From CAZCGA01 sp964498075 (GTDB taxonomy: Bacteria > Desulfobacterota > Binatia > HRBIN30): a stretch of 22,737 nt of DNA. This document shows positions 1 to 6,443 of the stretch, one piece after another. A program made the translations under genes and the position numbers. The number at the start of each line of letters is the position of its first letter. The first letter of the stretch is position 1. The stretch lies in contig CAZCGA010000110.1 of NCBI GenBank assembly GCA_964498075.1, forward strand, positions 1 through 22,737, read 5' to 3'. Below the pieces are notes generated by a model. It did no database searches. It was not told where the DNA came from and worked only from the letters and a program-made list of their open reading frames with translations.

Positions 1-24
1 CTGCACCCCGAACCCTGTAGAGAG
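1..24. repeat. Right-end GAACCC-type repeat, cut by the window edge
   Basis: This stretch (CACCCCGAACCCTGTAGAGA core) directly adjoins the tRNA-Lys fragment at 25-66. The same block precedes the tRNA fragment at 5239 and the intact tRNA at 7564, at 5203-5238 and 7524-7563. It therefore looks like the right end of another element that continues left of the window. At all three sites it lies immediately 3' of a tRNA-Lys sequence. Confidence 0.6.
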
Positions 25-66
25 TGAGCCGTGCTGGATTCGAACCAGCGACCCTCTGCTCAAAAG
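25..66 (-). pseudogene. tRNA-Lys 3'-end fragment, copy A1
   Basis: On the minus strand this copies the 3' part of the intact tRNA-Lys(UUU) at 7564-7636: anticodon loop, 3' anticodon stem, variable loop, T arm and acceptor 3' strand. It diverges in the 5' anticodon stem. The T stem reads GCTGG/CCAGC, against GTTGG/CCAAC in the intact gene, so both partners of one pair differ and pairing is kept. The D arm and 5' acceptor strand are missing, so it cannot make a tRNA. It fits an attachment-site half left by an element that integrated into a tRNA-Lys 3' end. Confidence 0.85.
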
Positions 67-405
67 TGAGAACAAGGACGATGAGGAAAGCCACGACTGA
101 CCGGGATTTCCCGCGTTCGCTAGACTTCTCGCACCACGACCCTTCGACCACCTTCGACCGACTGCGGTCACTTCTATCGCCAACTGACACCAGTACTGAC
201 ACCGGATCGGCTGGGGGGGGGCGAGCCCGGCGGGTAACGTCTTCCGTGGCTAGGCGGTGGCCGTATGAGTTCCGCGCATCCACCGCCCCTTGACACCTTA
301 CTGCCAGAGTGAGACCGGTTGCAGGCGGCGCTGCTTGACGGGGAGGGAAAACCGTAGCGTGCGCCCAACAGCACAGCACGGTCATCAACGCACCGGAAGA
401 AAACT
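67..405. other. Gene-free stretch beside tRNA fragment A1
   Basis: I find no convincing gene here. Frames that start in or near the tRNA copy translate tRNA complement and are spurious. The stretch holds two pairs of short tandem repeats (141-203) and a nine-G run at about 213-221. It then leads into the lipoprotein gene at 406. Its position next to a tRNA 3' fragment suits the non-coding attachment region of an integrated element; that is an inference. Confidence 0.4.
141..203. repeat. Short direct repeats, possible recombinase arm sites
   Basis: CCTTCGACC occurs at 141-149 and 151-159. ACTGACACC occurs at 183-191 and 195-203, with a 12-bp period. Short direct repeats near a tRNA-embedded crossover site resemble the arm-type binding sites of tyrosine recombinases. 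No integrase gene is present to support this, so the role is only suggested. Confidence 0.35.
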
Positions 406-1443
406 ATGCAGGGGGAGCGTACAGAGACGTCGTTGGTCGTCTATCTGGTGTGCGCCGCCACGCTGACCGTGGCTGGTTGCGCTGCCTGGCGCGAAGGCTG
501 GACCTTACACGAATACCAGGGACAGCTGAGGTCGGTGAAGAACGGCGGTGCAGGCGCCGTGCGGCTTCAGATCGAGAGTGACTACGATCCAACGGTCCGA
601 GACTTTGTTCAGCAGAATGGAGAGCCAGACTACATCTACGTTGTGGACGATTACACCCTGAAGCTCATCTATGTCGAGAGCGAGCGCCTCGTGCAGTTCG
701 AGCGACGTTGGTATAACCACGTGAGTCAGGCGACCGTCACGGTTGGCCCTGATGCCCTACAGAGTGTTTACCAACAAGACCGTTTGCGCTCAGCAGATGC
801 AGAAACGTCAACGCCGCCACCGACCCCCACGAAACCGGTTGAGGCTTCGCCCACACCGGCAATCAGTGCCGGTGAGCGCCGAGTCGTGTTCGATAAGATC
901 GAGGAGTTTTACGCAAGCAATCCGACTCTCGAAGACCGGAAGCAGTGCGTGGTGCGAGTCCTTGCGACGCTGTCTGTCCATGAGCCAACCTGGCGTGAGC
1001 TAGTCTCTGCTTCATACGCAGCGTGCTTCCCATCGCGGAGTTGGGTGAACGTTGTTACTGACCAGGAGACTGGCAAGAGCAGTTTCATTGATTCCAGCCG
1101 GATTGAAGCGCGTCAAAATCATCAAGTAACCTTCTGGGTGATGACAGAAGTTTTCGATAGCGAACACGATTTCCTCATTTCTCGCGATGTTGCTGACTGC
1201 GATGCGCGGGCGGAGGCCACCGTTCACAGCGCCTGGTTAGTGGCTGGTCGATATGAGGACTCCGGACCGTTGCCAATGGAATGGGAGAGCGAACTTCCTG
1301 GATCGGTAGGTGAAGCGATTCTCAATGCTGCTTGCCGGTACCGGACGGCGGTGACAAGACCTCGTCCCAAATCGCGTCCCCCGAAACAACCCTCTCCGTT
1401 ACCTGACAGCGGAAAGCCGCTGCCGTTGCGCCAGCCGATTTGA
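406..1443 (+). CDS. Lipoprotein with C-terminal surface-adhesin E-like domain
   Basis: This is a 345-residue predicted lipoprotein. A hydrophobic segment at about residues 9-24 ends in the lipobox VAGC with Cys25, so the mature protein should be acylated and membrane anchored. Residues about 30-120 form an unidentified first region. A Thr/Pro-rich linker (about 130-150) leads to the second half. Residues about 215-310 contain a pattern typical of small exported proteins of the surface-adhesin E-like type: a Trp-containing first strand, FIDSSRI, an aspartate-cysteine pair (DCDAR), and a late cysteine. The basic, proline-rich tail (about 320-345) looks disordered. The ATG at 406 places a short n-region before the signal segment. 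It is followed at once by a second lipoprotein with a very similar signal peptide. The domain match is from memory of the family pattern; the real function is unknown. Confidence 0.75.
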   Translation: MQGERTETSLVVYLVCAATLTVAGCAAWREGWTLHEYQGQLRSVKNGGAGAVRLQIESDYDPTVRDFVQQNGEPDYIYVVDDYTLKLIYVESERLVQFERRWYNHVSQATVTVGPDALQSVYQQDRLRSADAETSTPPPTPTKPVEASPTPAISAGERRVVFDKIEEFYASNPTLEDRKQCVVRVLATLSVHEPTWRELVSASYAACFPSRSWVNVVTDQETGKSSFIDSSRIEARQNHQVTFWVMTEVFDSEHDFLISRDVADCDARAEATVHSAWLVAGRYEDSGPLPMEWESELPGSVGEAILNAACRYRTAVTRPRPKSRPPKQPSPLPDSGKPLPLRQPI

Positions 1444-1478
1444 ACGCGACGCTCGATCCGGCCGCAGAATTCTTGCCC

Positions 1479-1838
1479 ATGAACGAGACCGCGCTCCGGG
1501 CCAATTCATCCCGCTGCCAAGTCTATGCTCGCGGCCCTCGGCAGCCGGCACCCTTGGTGGTCCATCTCGTTTGCGCAAGCGCGCTATTCCTAGCTGGTTG
1601 CGCGGGTCGCGGGTGGGTCAAACCGGGAGCCACGCAGCAGGACTACGATCGAGACAGCTACGAGTGCGAGCGCGATGTTCGCCAGAGCCGCGTTGATACC
1701 GGAAACACCGAGGGCGCCAATGATCCCGGTTACGCAATCGGGCGACTCATTGGCATGCTGCTGGGAGTCGAAAGCGACGCGCAAGGGTACTACGCTCGCT
1801 GCATGCGTGCACACGGGTGGAGCCCTGGTGGCAACTGA
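1479..1838 (+). CDS. Small lipoprotein, conserved W-kPG-D-C type
   Basis: The 119-residue product has a signal segment ending in LAGC (Cys41), followed by GWVKPGATQQDYDRD, a cysteine, and a terminal YARCMRAHGW. This layout, with Trp-x-KPG near the acylated end and CM-x-x-x-GW at the end, is common in small Gram-negative lipoproteins of unknown function. The two cysteines could form a disulfide. I chose the ATG at 1479. A TTG at 1440 that overlaps the upstream stop would add 13 residues and suggests coupling, but gives an unusually long n-region. The signal peptide (LVVHLVCASALFLAGC) closely resembles that of the preceding gene (LVVYLVCAATLTVAGC), so the pair may share an origin or a fused leader. 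Envelope role inferred; no enzymatic motif. Confidence 0.7.
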   Translation: MNETALRANSSRCQVYARGPRQPAPLVVHLVCASALFLAGCAGRGWVKPGATQQDYDRDSYECERDVRQSRVDTGNTEGANDPGYAIGRLIGMLLGVESDAQGYYARCMRAHGWSPGGN

Positions 1839-1901
1839 GAACCGGCCGCGACCGGGGCGCTGAAGATGGATCGACTGCGGCATTCGGCACGTAGACCAAA
1901 G

Positions 1902-1943
1902 AGCGGGCGACCGGGGTCGAACCGGCGACGTCCAGCTTGGGAA
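1902..1943 (-). pseudogene. tRNA-Gly(CCC)-like 3'-end fragment
   Basis: Read on the minus strand, the sequence contains TTCCCAA (an anticodon loop with CCC), a 3' anticodon stem strand, a T arm with the TTCGA loop core, and an acceptor 3' strand CGCCCGC. The match stops just 5' of the anticodon loop. No D arm or 5' acceptor half follows, so it is not a functional tRNA. The breakpoint is the same as in the tRNA-Lys fragments here, which suggests a second, unrelated tRNA-targeting integration inside segment I. Confidence 0.65.
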
Positions 1944-2106
1944 CATGGGAACGAAAAACCAAAAGCGCGTTCCAGTATCCACTAGCTCGCTGCAACGGCG
2001 CCGTGTGCGTAGGCGGTGTGCGTCCTTGCCCGAATTCCGAGAGTGAGCTACCGGTTCCCCGAAGCGGCTGGTGCGCCGTACATCTGCGAAGTATCGGGGT
2101 CGGACT

Positions 2107-2646
2107 ATGGCAGAAAAATCGATTCACCAACTTGAATCGAATGCAATCACACTGCTCAACAAGGAGCTGGCTGAGCCTCTCGGCATAGCAAGTGAGGTTC
2201 TCAATCTGGCCAGTGCTCTGCTCGCTATAGATACGCCTGGAACAATATCTAGAGCCCGAATCGTCAGGCTTCTCCTTCTCCAGCGCATTCAGAACGATCT
2301 GAGATGCTGCGTCGTGCTTGCGGAGCGAGGCTATCCGCTCCAAGCGCTCGCGAACGCGGCCAGCATTTTCGAAGGTTGGGTTACGATCACCGCAATCAAG
2401 GACGAGAACGATGCGACTAGATGGCTCTCTCATGCTAATGCTGATGAGAGCGCAAGCTTCGGGCGTATCCGCACTCTTACGAGACACGCGCTCCAGCACA
2501 CTCTCGGCCAGAGCCACGATGCCGACAAAATGTACGCACAGTATCAGCAGCTGTGCATGACCAAACACCTCAACCCGATCCTAGAATCGTCACGATGGAG
2601 ACGTACCATCTTGTCGGGGACAATCATGTCTGCCGGCCAGCAATGA
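2107..2646 (+). CDS. Helical protein of unknown function (DUF5677/DUF6988-like)
   Basis: The 179-residue product is mostly alpha-helical, without signal peptide or membrane segment. The core RIQNDLRCCVVLAERGYP, then QALANAASIFEGW, a DENDATRWLSH stretch and a late YQQLCMTKHLNP resembles cytosolic families often found in mobile or accessory DNA, where a helical bundle carries a conserved GYP-x-x-A-x-x-x-x-x-S-x-x-E motif. I chose the ATG at 2107, preceded by GGGGTCGG; a start at 2071 would add an unsupported N-terminus. The last 25 or so residues after KHLNP look non-conserved. They overlap about 100 bp of the convergent gene 2544-3080, so the C-terminus may be truncated or altered by a junction. 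The family assignment is tentative and the function unknown. Confidence 0.6.
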   Translation: MAEKSIHQLESNAITLLNKELAEPLGIASEVLNLASALLAIDTPGTISRARIVRLLLLQRIQNDLRCCVVLAERGYPLQALANAASIFEGWVTITAIKDENDATRWLSHANADESASFGRIRTLTRHALQHTLGQSHDADKMYAQYQQLCMTKHLNPILESSRWRRTILSGTIMSAGQQ

Positions 2647-3080
2647 TTGGGCGGATCTTCAATCAACGTGGGAGGCTTCGCGGATATAGCCTGATTGGAC
2701 TTTTGAAAACAGGGCAGGTGAAGCATGTGTCGTGTTTCCCTGGTGTCTACCACGTCAATCGCATAACCCACCGTGACTCGGCTTGCCCGCCACTTGCCCG
2801 AATTTTGCAGGTCGAAGACGAAATGCCAGTCTCTGCCGGGCCGAAAATTTGGGAGAGACTCTACGGCGTGCCCGGTGAATATCCTGGCCGCATTCGCAGT
2901 TTCTGTTGCGTGCCTGGTCATGGTATTGCCTTCGGTGATGAGCTTGCTCTGCGTCACCATTTCGTGGAGCTGGCCACCGTAGATGCAGGCAAGGTAAATT
3001 CCCACAAGGAATATCATGACCTGCAACGCGAGGGAGAGCCGCTCGTACCATGTGATTGGGCCGTGGCTCCTAGTTGCCAT
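2544..3080 (-). CDS. Membrane-anchored protein of unknown function
   Basis: The 178-residue product begins with a short cytoplasmic tail, a single transmembrane helix (about residues 18-37, LQVMIFLVGIYLACIYGG), then a helical QLHEMVTQSKL region and a soluble domain with DLQNSGKWRASRVTVGY. This matches a common class of small proteins: one N-terminal helix, a short coiled coil, and a beta-rich domain with an N-x-GK-x-x-A motif. These are frequent in prophage and accessory regions and have no assigned function. The start overlaps the stop of the small frame at 3070-3195. The 3' end overlaps the convergent gene 2107-2646 by about 100 bp, so one of the two may be damaged there. Confidence 0.6.
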   Translation of the reverse strand: MATRSHGPITWYERLSLALQVMIFLVGIYLACIYGGQLHEMVTQSKLITEGNTMTRHATETANAARIFTGHAVESLPNFRPGRDWHFVFDLQNSGKWRASRVTVGYAIDVVDTRETRHMLHLPCFQKSNQAISAKPPTLIEDPPNHCWPADMIVPDKMVRLHRDDSRIGLRCLVMHSC

Positions 3081-3195
3081 CCTTGTCCAGCTGCTCCAGC
3101 CACCGCGCTAGGCACCCGACGCACGCCATGTGAGCGTGCGGCCGTAGCGCCGGCGTAGTGCATTCGGGGAGCGGCTCCTCCACCGCACAGCGCAT
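3070..3195 (-). CDS. Possible small Cys/His-rich protein
   Basis: This is a 41-residue frame with Cys3, Cys11, HAH, then MACVGC and a terminal amphipathic WLEQLDKDGN. The spacing of cysteines and histidines would suit a small zinc-binding protein of the kind often encoded in phage-derived DNA. Its stop overlaps the start of the gene at 2544-3080 by 11 bp in the same direction, which suggests coupling. The ribosome binding site is poor and the frame is open further upstream without recognisable content, so coding status is uncertain. Confidence 0.3.
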   Translation of the reverse strand: MRCAVEEPLPECTTPALRPHAHMACVGCLARWLEQLDKDGN

Positions 3196-3840
3196 CCTGG
3201 CGAGCGAGGTACTGCCGCATCGAAGGAATAAAGAGCCGGCCGGGAACGCGCCGGACCCTGTTGCTGAGTGCCAGTGTGACGGAAGGCCCTCCCTTGGGAA
3301 CGTCAGACGGACGTTCTCTGGTCGGAGCATGCTCGCGTCAATCCGCCCCCGCGCAGGTCAGGGTTCGGCGTCGGAAGCGACATACCCCTGGACCGCCTAT
3401 GTCCGTGCGGCGTTCGAATGCCGACGTCGACAACGTTAGCGCGACGGCGTCTGCGTTAGATTGGGGCACGAACGTCCGGCGCCAGGCCCGAATGCGGACG
3501 GCAAACAGGTCTGGGTTGCGTTGAGTCTTCAAAACGAGTTCCTCGATTCCCAGGGCACCGACGAAGGCGGAACCATGGCGACATATCACTACAGGTCGCG
3601 GGCCTAGGAGTCGGCAATCTCTGGGTAGCCAACTCATGATCTCATTCACCCCCGCGGTTGCTACTTGCGCAAGCACCTCGGACAACAGCCGGCTCACGGC
3701 CGGGTTGGCCTCGATAATGCCGCGGATCGCCAGGAAGCCGTTCGCCTTGGAGGGCGTGGTTTTCGGCCGTAGGCGCGACCGCGTTAAGCGCAGAGTCCAA
3801 GGCGAGGGAGGGAGCGTGCATCCAATTGTCGCATTCGCCA
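3196..3840. other. Interval without a well-supported gene
   Basis: All frames here give arginine- and serine-rich products of shadow type, except the minus-strand frame at 3338-3841, which is listed separately with low confidence. I see no tRNA fragment, promoter or terminator that I would defend. It is probably decayed DNA between the small membrane-protein operon and the beta-propeller gene. Confidence 0.35.
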
Positions 3841-3841
3841 T
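3338..3841 (-). CDS. Uncertain ORF overlapping the YVTN gene stop
   Basis: This 167-residue frame starts with an ATG that shares bases with the TAA of the YVTN gene (TAATG overlap), an arrangement typical of translational coupling. A central stretch (about residues 33-75, with IRGIIEANPAVSRLLSEVL and NEIMSWLP) could form helices. The flanks are Arg/Ser/Thr-rich and look non-coding. I recognise no family. It may be a decayed downstream gene of the YVTN operon or simply an open frame in GC-rich DNA. Confidence 0.25.
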   Translation of the reverse strand: MANATIGCTLPPSPWTLRLTRSRLRPKTTPSKANGFLAIRGIIEANPAVSRLLSEVLAQVATAGVNEIMSWLPRDCRLLGPRPVVICRHGSAFVGALGIEELVLKTQRNPDLFAVRIRAWRRTFVPQSNADAVALTLSTSAFERRTDIGGPGVCRFRRRTLTCAGAD

Positions 3842-4806
3842 TACGATTGGCCCCCCCCCGCCCGCGCCCCAGCGCCCGCCAGCCCAATTGACCCGACAAT
3901 TGAATTCGTGCGCGTATCTAGAATACCAACGCCGGCGCCGGCGGCCGCGTAGACGAAGGTTCCATCGGGTGTCACTGCCACGGCGGAGGGAATTTCGCCC
4001 TCTCCGAAGGAATGGGTAGACAGCACCGCACCGGTTGCCGTGTCAAGGATCGAGAGCCCCCCTGGGGTGGCTACGTACGCCAGCTCCTGATTGGGATTGA
4101 CCGCCACATGCTGTGCATCAAGCGCGACGGACCACTTGATGGCGCCGTCCGTGGTTTGGAGTGCTATTACTCCGCCCCCGCCGGTGGCGTAGGCGATTCG
4201 CCCGTCAGGCGACAGAGCGAAGTCGCCCTTGGGACCCGCAAAGGACCTCAGTATTGAGTTGCTGACTGTATCGAACACGGAGAGCTTTTGCGGATACCCG
4301 GGGGCAGATGATTGCAGGAGCACGTATCCGAGCATTCCGTCCGGACTGAGCGCAACACGAATAGGCCACCAGCCATCCAATTCAATTGAGTCCGTCACTG
4401 TGTTGGAACGTGTGTCGATCACTGAGATAGATTCGCCAGCTATATATGCGCGATCGCCAGTTGGGCTGAACGCGATTGCGGTGCCATGGACCGGAATGAC
4501 GGCGATGATCGACTTGGTTGTCGTATCGATGACCGAGGTGGTGGGAGGCGAACAAAGAGGGGAACACGTGCCAGGGGTGAACACGAAGACAGCGTGGCCG
4601 TCCGGCGTCATCGCCTGAAAACCTGGAAGGGAGGTCGCGACGCGGGCTCCGGTATCAGTGTTTACCGCATGGACACAAGCCGTCGCAGGCGCAGACCCGC
4701 TACATGCGAACGGTGACACTACATATGCGCACGCGGCCCAAGCCTGTGCCGGAACCCCAAGGGAGAGCAAGCTTGCAACCCAGATTTGCCAAAGCCTTCG
4801 CGTCAC
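3841..4806 (-). CDS. Secreted YVTN-type beta-propeller protein
   Basis: The 321-residue product has a signal peptide (residues 1-24, ending AWA before ACAYVV) followed by about seven repeats of 38-45 residues. The repeats follow the YVTN pattern: V-x-V-IDT-x-T-N-x-I-x-x-x-I, then A-x-SPDG and a closing strand such as IAYAT or FVYAA. Clear IDT/LDT units are STSVIDTTTKSII, ISVIDTRSNTV, LSVFDTVSNSI, LSILDTATGAV and VGILDTRTNSIV. The last half repeat can close the ring with the N-terminal AYVV strand, so the length suits a complete seven-bladed propeller. I chose the GTG at 4806, preceded by GCGAGG, because upstream codons run into a tRNA fragment. YVTN propellers are extracytoplasmic and usually scaffold binding; the ligand is unknown. 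A nine-C run lies 8 bp upstream of the stop, so the exact C-terminus is sensitive to sequencing error. Confidence 0.8.
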   Translation of the reverse strand: MTRRLWQIWVASLLSLGVPAQAWAACAYVVSPFACSGSAPATACVHAVNTDTGARVATSLPGFQAMTPDGHAVFVFTPGTCSPLCSPPTTSVIDTTTKSIIAVIPVHGTAIAFSPTGDRAYIAGESISVIDTRSNTVTDSIELDGWWPIRVALSPDGMLGYVLLQSSAPGYPQKLSVFDTVSNSILRSFAGPKGDFALSPDGRIAYATGGGGVIALQTTDGAIKWSVALDAQHVAVNPNQELAYVATPGGLSILDTATGAVLSTHSFGEGEIPSAVAVTPDGTFVYAAAGAGVGILDTRTNSIVGSIGLAGAGARAGGGQS

Positions 4807-5036
4807 GTTGCCAACCTCGCTTCTCTTGAGCGGAGAAACTATACCCTTGACTGGCGTTCCGATGCTAGTCCTACCGTTTGCGAACGGCGGTTGCGACTTG
4901 GTGCCTGGTTCGCGCGTCGGCATTGGCTGGCGAATGTGGTGCTTGAGATAACAGCAATTCCTCACACCAGCGAAACACCGGCCAAGGTCCCGGCAAAGGT
5001 CGGTGCCCAAGTGCTTGATTTGCCGACGAAGGAAAG

Positions 5037-5073
5037 TGAGCCGTGCTGGATTCGAACCAACGACCCTCTGCTT
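5037..5073 (-). pseudogene. tRNA-Lys 3'-end fragment, copy B1
   Basis: This is the same 3' part of tRNA-Lys as the other copies, ending at CTGCTT on the plus strand, that is, in the anticodon loop. Its T stem is GTTGG/CCAGC, a U-G wobble that is intermediate between copy A1 and the intact gene. Beyond the break the sequence continues into a block shared with copy B2 (6113). Confidence 0.85.
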
Positions 5074-5238
5074 CGTCGGGGGACAGGGCACAGGGTTCAG
5101 GGTGCGGGATCGATGGTGCGGCTGCGGCGCAGCCCACTGCGGGGCCAGCCCGAGGCGATGCGCCAGACGCGCAGGTCGCGATGCCCGCTGATGTGCGTTC
5201 CATTCCCGAACCCGGCACCCCGAACCCTGTAGAGAGAG

Positions 5239-5276
5239 TGAGCCGTGTTGGATTCGAACCAACGACCCTCTGCTTA
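5239..5276 (-). pseudogene. tRNA-Lys 3'-end fragment, copy A2
   Basis: The 3' part of tRNA-Lys, identical to the intact gene through the T arm and the 3' anticodon stem. It breaks after CTGCTTA in the anticodon loop, and then an 11-bp inverted repeat (CTTAC-T-GTAAG) spans the junction before GAGGCAG resumes a stem-like match. It carries the same GAACCC-type repeat on its 3' side as the intact tRNA. Confidence 0.85.
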
Positions 5277-5436
5277 CTGTAAGAGGCAGTTTCAGCTCGC
5301 TGCTTAGTGCTTCATACCTGCGGGAATCCCTTGTGCTGTAAGGGTTTCGTGCTTCCGAGTTGTCCGAGCCGATCATCAATCTTCACCGTTCTTCACGGCC
5401 GTGCCGGTACAAAATCCTGTACAGCGTGTGTCCAAT
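5277..5436. other. Non-coding stretch beside copy A2
   Basis: This 160-bp stretch lies between the tRNA fragment and the parE stop. It contains CCCTT-gtgctgt-AAGGG (5-bp arms), near-repeats TTCACCG/TTCACGG, and GTACA twice within 17 bp around 5412-5428. By position and composition it resembles the attachment-site side of an integrated element that has lost its integrase. No coding frame is credible. Confidence 0.3.
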
Positions 5437-5727
5437 TCAAACGAGCCTTGGGTGACGCTGAGCACCGTGCCAGACGCGCACGATCTGGAGAGGTGAGGTG
5501 TTGGGGCGATAAATGATGAGGTAGGAGTAGATTGGCCAGAAGCGATACTCGGGCGGAGCGAGATCGCGACGAACGTGCCCCATCAGCGGGCGTCTGGTCA
5601 GGTGGACGATGGCGCTGCGGATCTCGTCGAGAACGCGATCCGCCGTATCGAAGTCATCCTCGGCGATGCGGTCCCAGATCTCCCTGAGATCTTCGCGGGC
5701 AAGCGGCGCGAGGATGTAGGGACTCAT
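5437..5727 (-). CDS. parE: ParE family toxin
   Basis: The 96-residue product fits the RelE/ParE toxin fold. An N-terminal strand and LAREDLREIWDRIAEDD helix is followed by a second helix (about residues 28-45), then PLMGHVRRDL, the YRFWPI strand, YLIIYRP, and the terminal IVRVWHGAQRH motif. ParE toxins of this type target DNA gyrase, while RelE relatives cleave mRNA. The sequence pattern (HGA-x-R/QRH rather than RelE catalytic residues) favours ParE. The start codon overlaps the parD stop as ATGA, giving coupled translation with the antitoxin made first. The pair is the only gene content between tRNA-Lys fragments A2 and B2. Length is normal and nothing looks disrupted. Confidence 0.9.
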   Translation of the reverse strand: MSPYILAPLAREDLREIWDRIAEDDFDTADRVLDEIRSAIVHLTRRPLMGHVRRDLAPPEYRFWPIYSYLIIYRPNTSPLQIVRVWHGAQRHPRLV

Positions 5728-5966
5728 TTCTCTTTCGATCTGAGTTCCTGGCTCCTTGTGCGCAGCTCTTCAAACACCTGTTCGCCTGGGATGCCTTCAC
5801 CGCGGTCAAGCTGGGCCGCCCCCGCAGCAATCGCCTGGCGCAACTCTTCGCGCGCGTTGATCAATCCGAGCCCTTCGCGGATGACATCATCCGCGGACCG
5901 GTAGGCACCGGAACGGACCTTAGCGTCGATCTCAGCTTCGAGTTCTCTGTTGAGATGGATGGCCAT
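5724..5966 (-). CDS. parD: ParD family antitoxin
   Basis: The 80-residue antitoxin has an N-terminal ribbon-helix-helix region: MAIHLNRELEAEIDAKV, then SGAYRSADDVIREGL at about residues 18-33. A C-terminal acidic and charged helix (about 38-80) would wrap the ParE toxin. Members of this family bind their own promoter as dimers and neutralise ParE. It is first in the operon and overlaps parE by 4 bp. A promoter-like sequence (5973-6002) ends six bases before the ATG, so the mRNA may be leaderless or nearly so. Confidence 0.9.
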   Translation of the reverse strand: MAIHLNRELEAEIDAKVRSGAYRSADDVIREGLGLINAREELRQAIAAGAAQLDRGEGIPGEQVFEELRTRSQELRSKEK

Positions 5967-5972
5967 AGACTC

Positions 5973-6002
5973 AGTGTACTAGCCGGCGCTCAAGGACGTC
6001 AA
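5973..6002 (-). promoter_or_regulatory. parDE promoter, sigma70-like
   Basis: On the minus strand there is TTGACG (6002-5997), an 18-bp spacer, and TACACT (5978-5973). The -10 box ends six bases before the parD ATG, so transcription should begin at or next to the start codon. ParD would be expected to repress here. The spacing and hexamers are visible; activity is inferred. Confidence 0.55.
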
Positions 6003-6112
6003 TGGCGGCGCCGTCAACCTGTTGATCCTGCAGACCACCAGAGTTCCGGAGGCATCGACGTTGCGTGAATTCGAGTCGGTCATCTGCTTCTGCGGCTCGC
6101 CTAAGAAAAAAA

Positions 6113-6149
6113 TGAGCCGTGTTGGATTCGAACCAACGACCCTCTGCTT
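6113..6149 (-). pseudogene. tRNA-Lys 3'-end fragment, copy B2
   Basis: The 3' part of tRNA-Lys, identical to the intact gene up to CTGCTT in the anticodon loop. It is then followed by the CGTCGGGG block shared with copy B1. The flank on its acceptor side (AAGAAAAAAA) differs from the GAACCC-type flank of the A copies. Confidence 0.85.
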
Positions 6150-6402
6150 CGTCGGGGGGACAAGGCACAGGGTTCAGGGTGCGGGATCGGTGGTGCGGCT
6201 GCGGCGCAGCCCACTGCGGAGAGCGTTGAGCTTGCGTCCGACACTGGCGGTGCGGGCGAGCAGATCGTCGCCGCGCTCGGTCAGGGCCAGCCCGAGGCGA
6301 TGCGGCGTGGCTGTCAGACCACGCGGCAAGCTCACCCACGGAAGCGTACCACGAGGCCCCAACACGGCACTCCCCCGAATTCGGACAGTACCCAGACAGC
6401 GG

Positions 6403-6429
6403 TTGACGTTGAACGGGAAACCGTACTAT
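6403..6429 (+). promoter_or_regulatory. Possible promoter for the truncated YVTN gene
   Basis: TTGACG (6403-6408) and TACTAT (6424-6429) are separated by only 15 bp. The start codon at 6444 follows 14 bases later. The short spacer makes this a weak candidate. Confidence 0.3.
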
Positions 6430-6443
6430 GGGCGCGCGGGCTC

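Larger units (their letters stand above)
5037..5276. mobile_element. Mini tRNA-flanked segment, deletion derivative
   Basis: This 240-bp unit is bounded by tRNA-Lys fragments B1 and A2. Its left 105 bp (5037-5142) match 6113-6219 with about three differences. It then skips the equivalent of 6220-6284 (65 bp) and rejoins for about 20 bp (5143-5162 versus 6285-6304). Its right end (5203-5238) matches 7524-7563. The inner ends form an imperfect inverted repeat, ACAGGGTTCAGGGTGC against ACAGGGTTCGGGGTGC. No gene fits inside, so it resembles a non-autonomous derivative of the unit at 6113-7601. The mechanism is inferred. Confidence 0.5.

Noticed and set aside
24..293. Frame starting MSRAGFEPATLC, and similar frames at 5003, 5043 and 6112 (LDSNQRP / SRVGFEPTTLC types)
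   Set aside because: These are translations of the complement of tRNA 3' ends, a known source of spurious proteins. They mark the tRNA fragments, not genes.
1747..2568. Long minus-strand frame of 273 residues
   Set aside because: It runs antisense through the lipoprotein end, the tRNA-Gly fragment (PKLDVAGSTPVAR is translated tRNA) and most of the 2107 gene, and has no domain pattern.
3841..3860. Frameshift at the nine-C run truncating the YVTN protein
   Set aside because: The other frames downstream do not continue the repeat pattern, and the blade count is already complete; a sequencing error could only change the last few residues.
4807..5379. N-terminal extension of the YVTN gene to a 512-residue product
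   Set aside because: The extension translates two tRNA-Lys fragments and repeat DNA. The GTG at 4806 is directly followed by a signal peptide.
6174..6365. Minus-strand frame with LTERGDDLLARTASVG, regulator-like helix
   Set aside because: It sits in the duplicated left-end block and is too short and one-sided to call a MarR or other regulator remnant.
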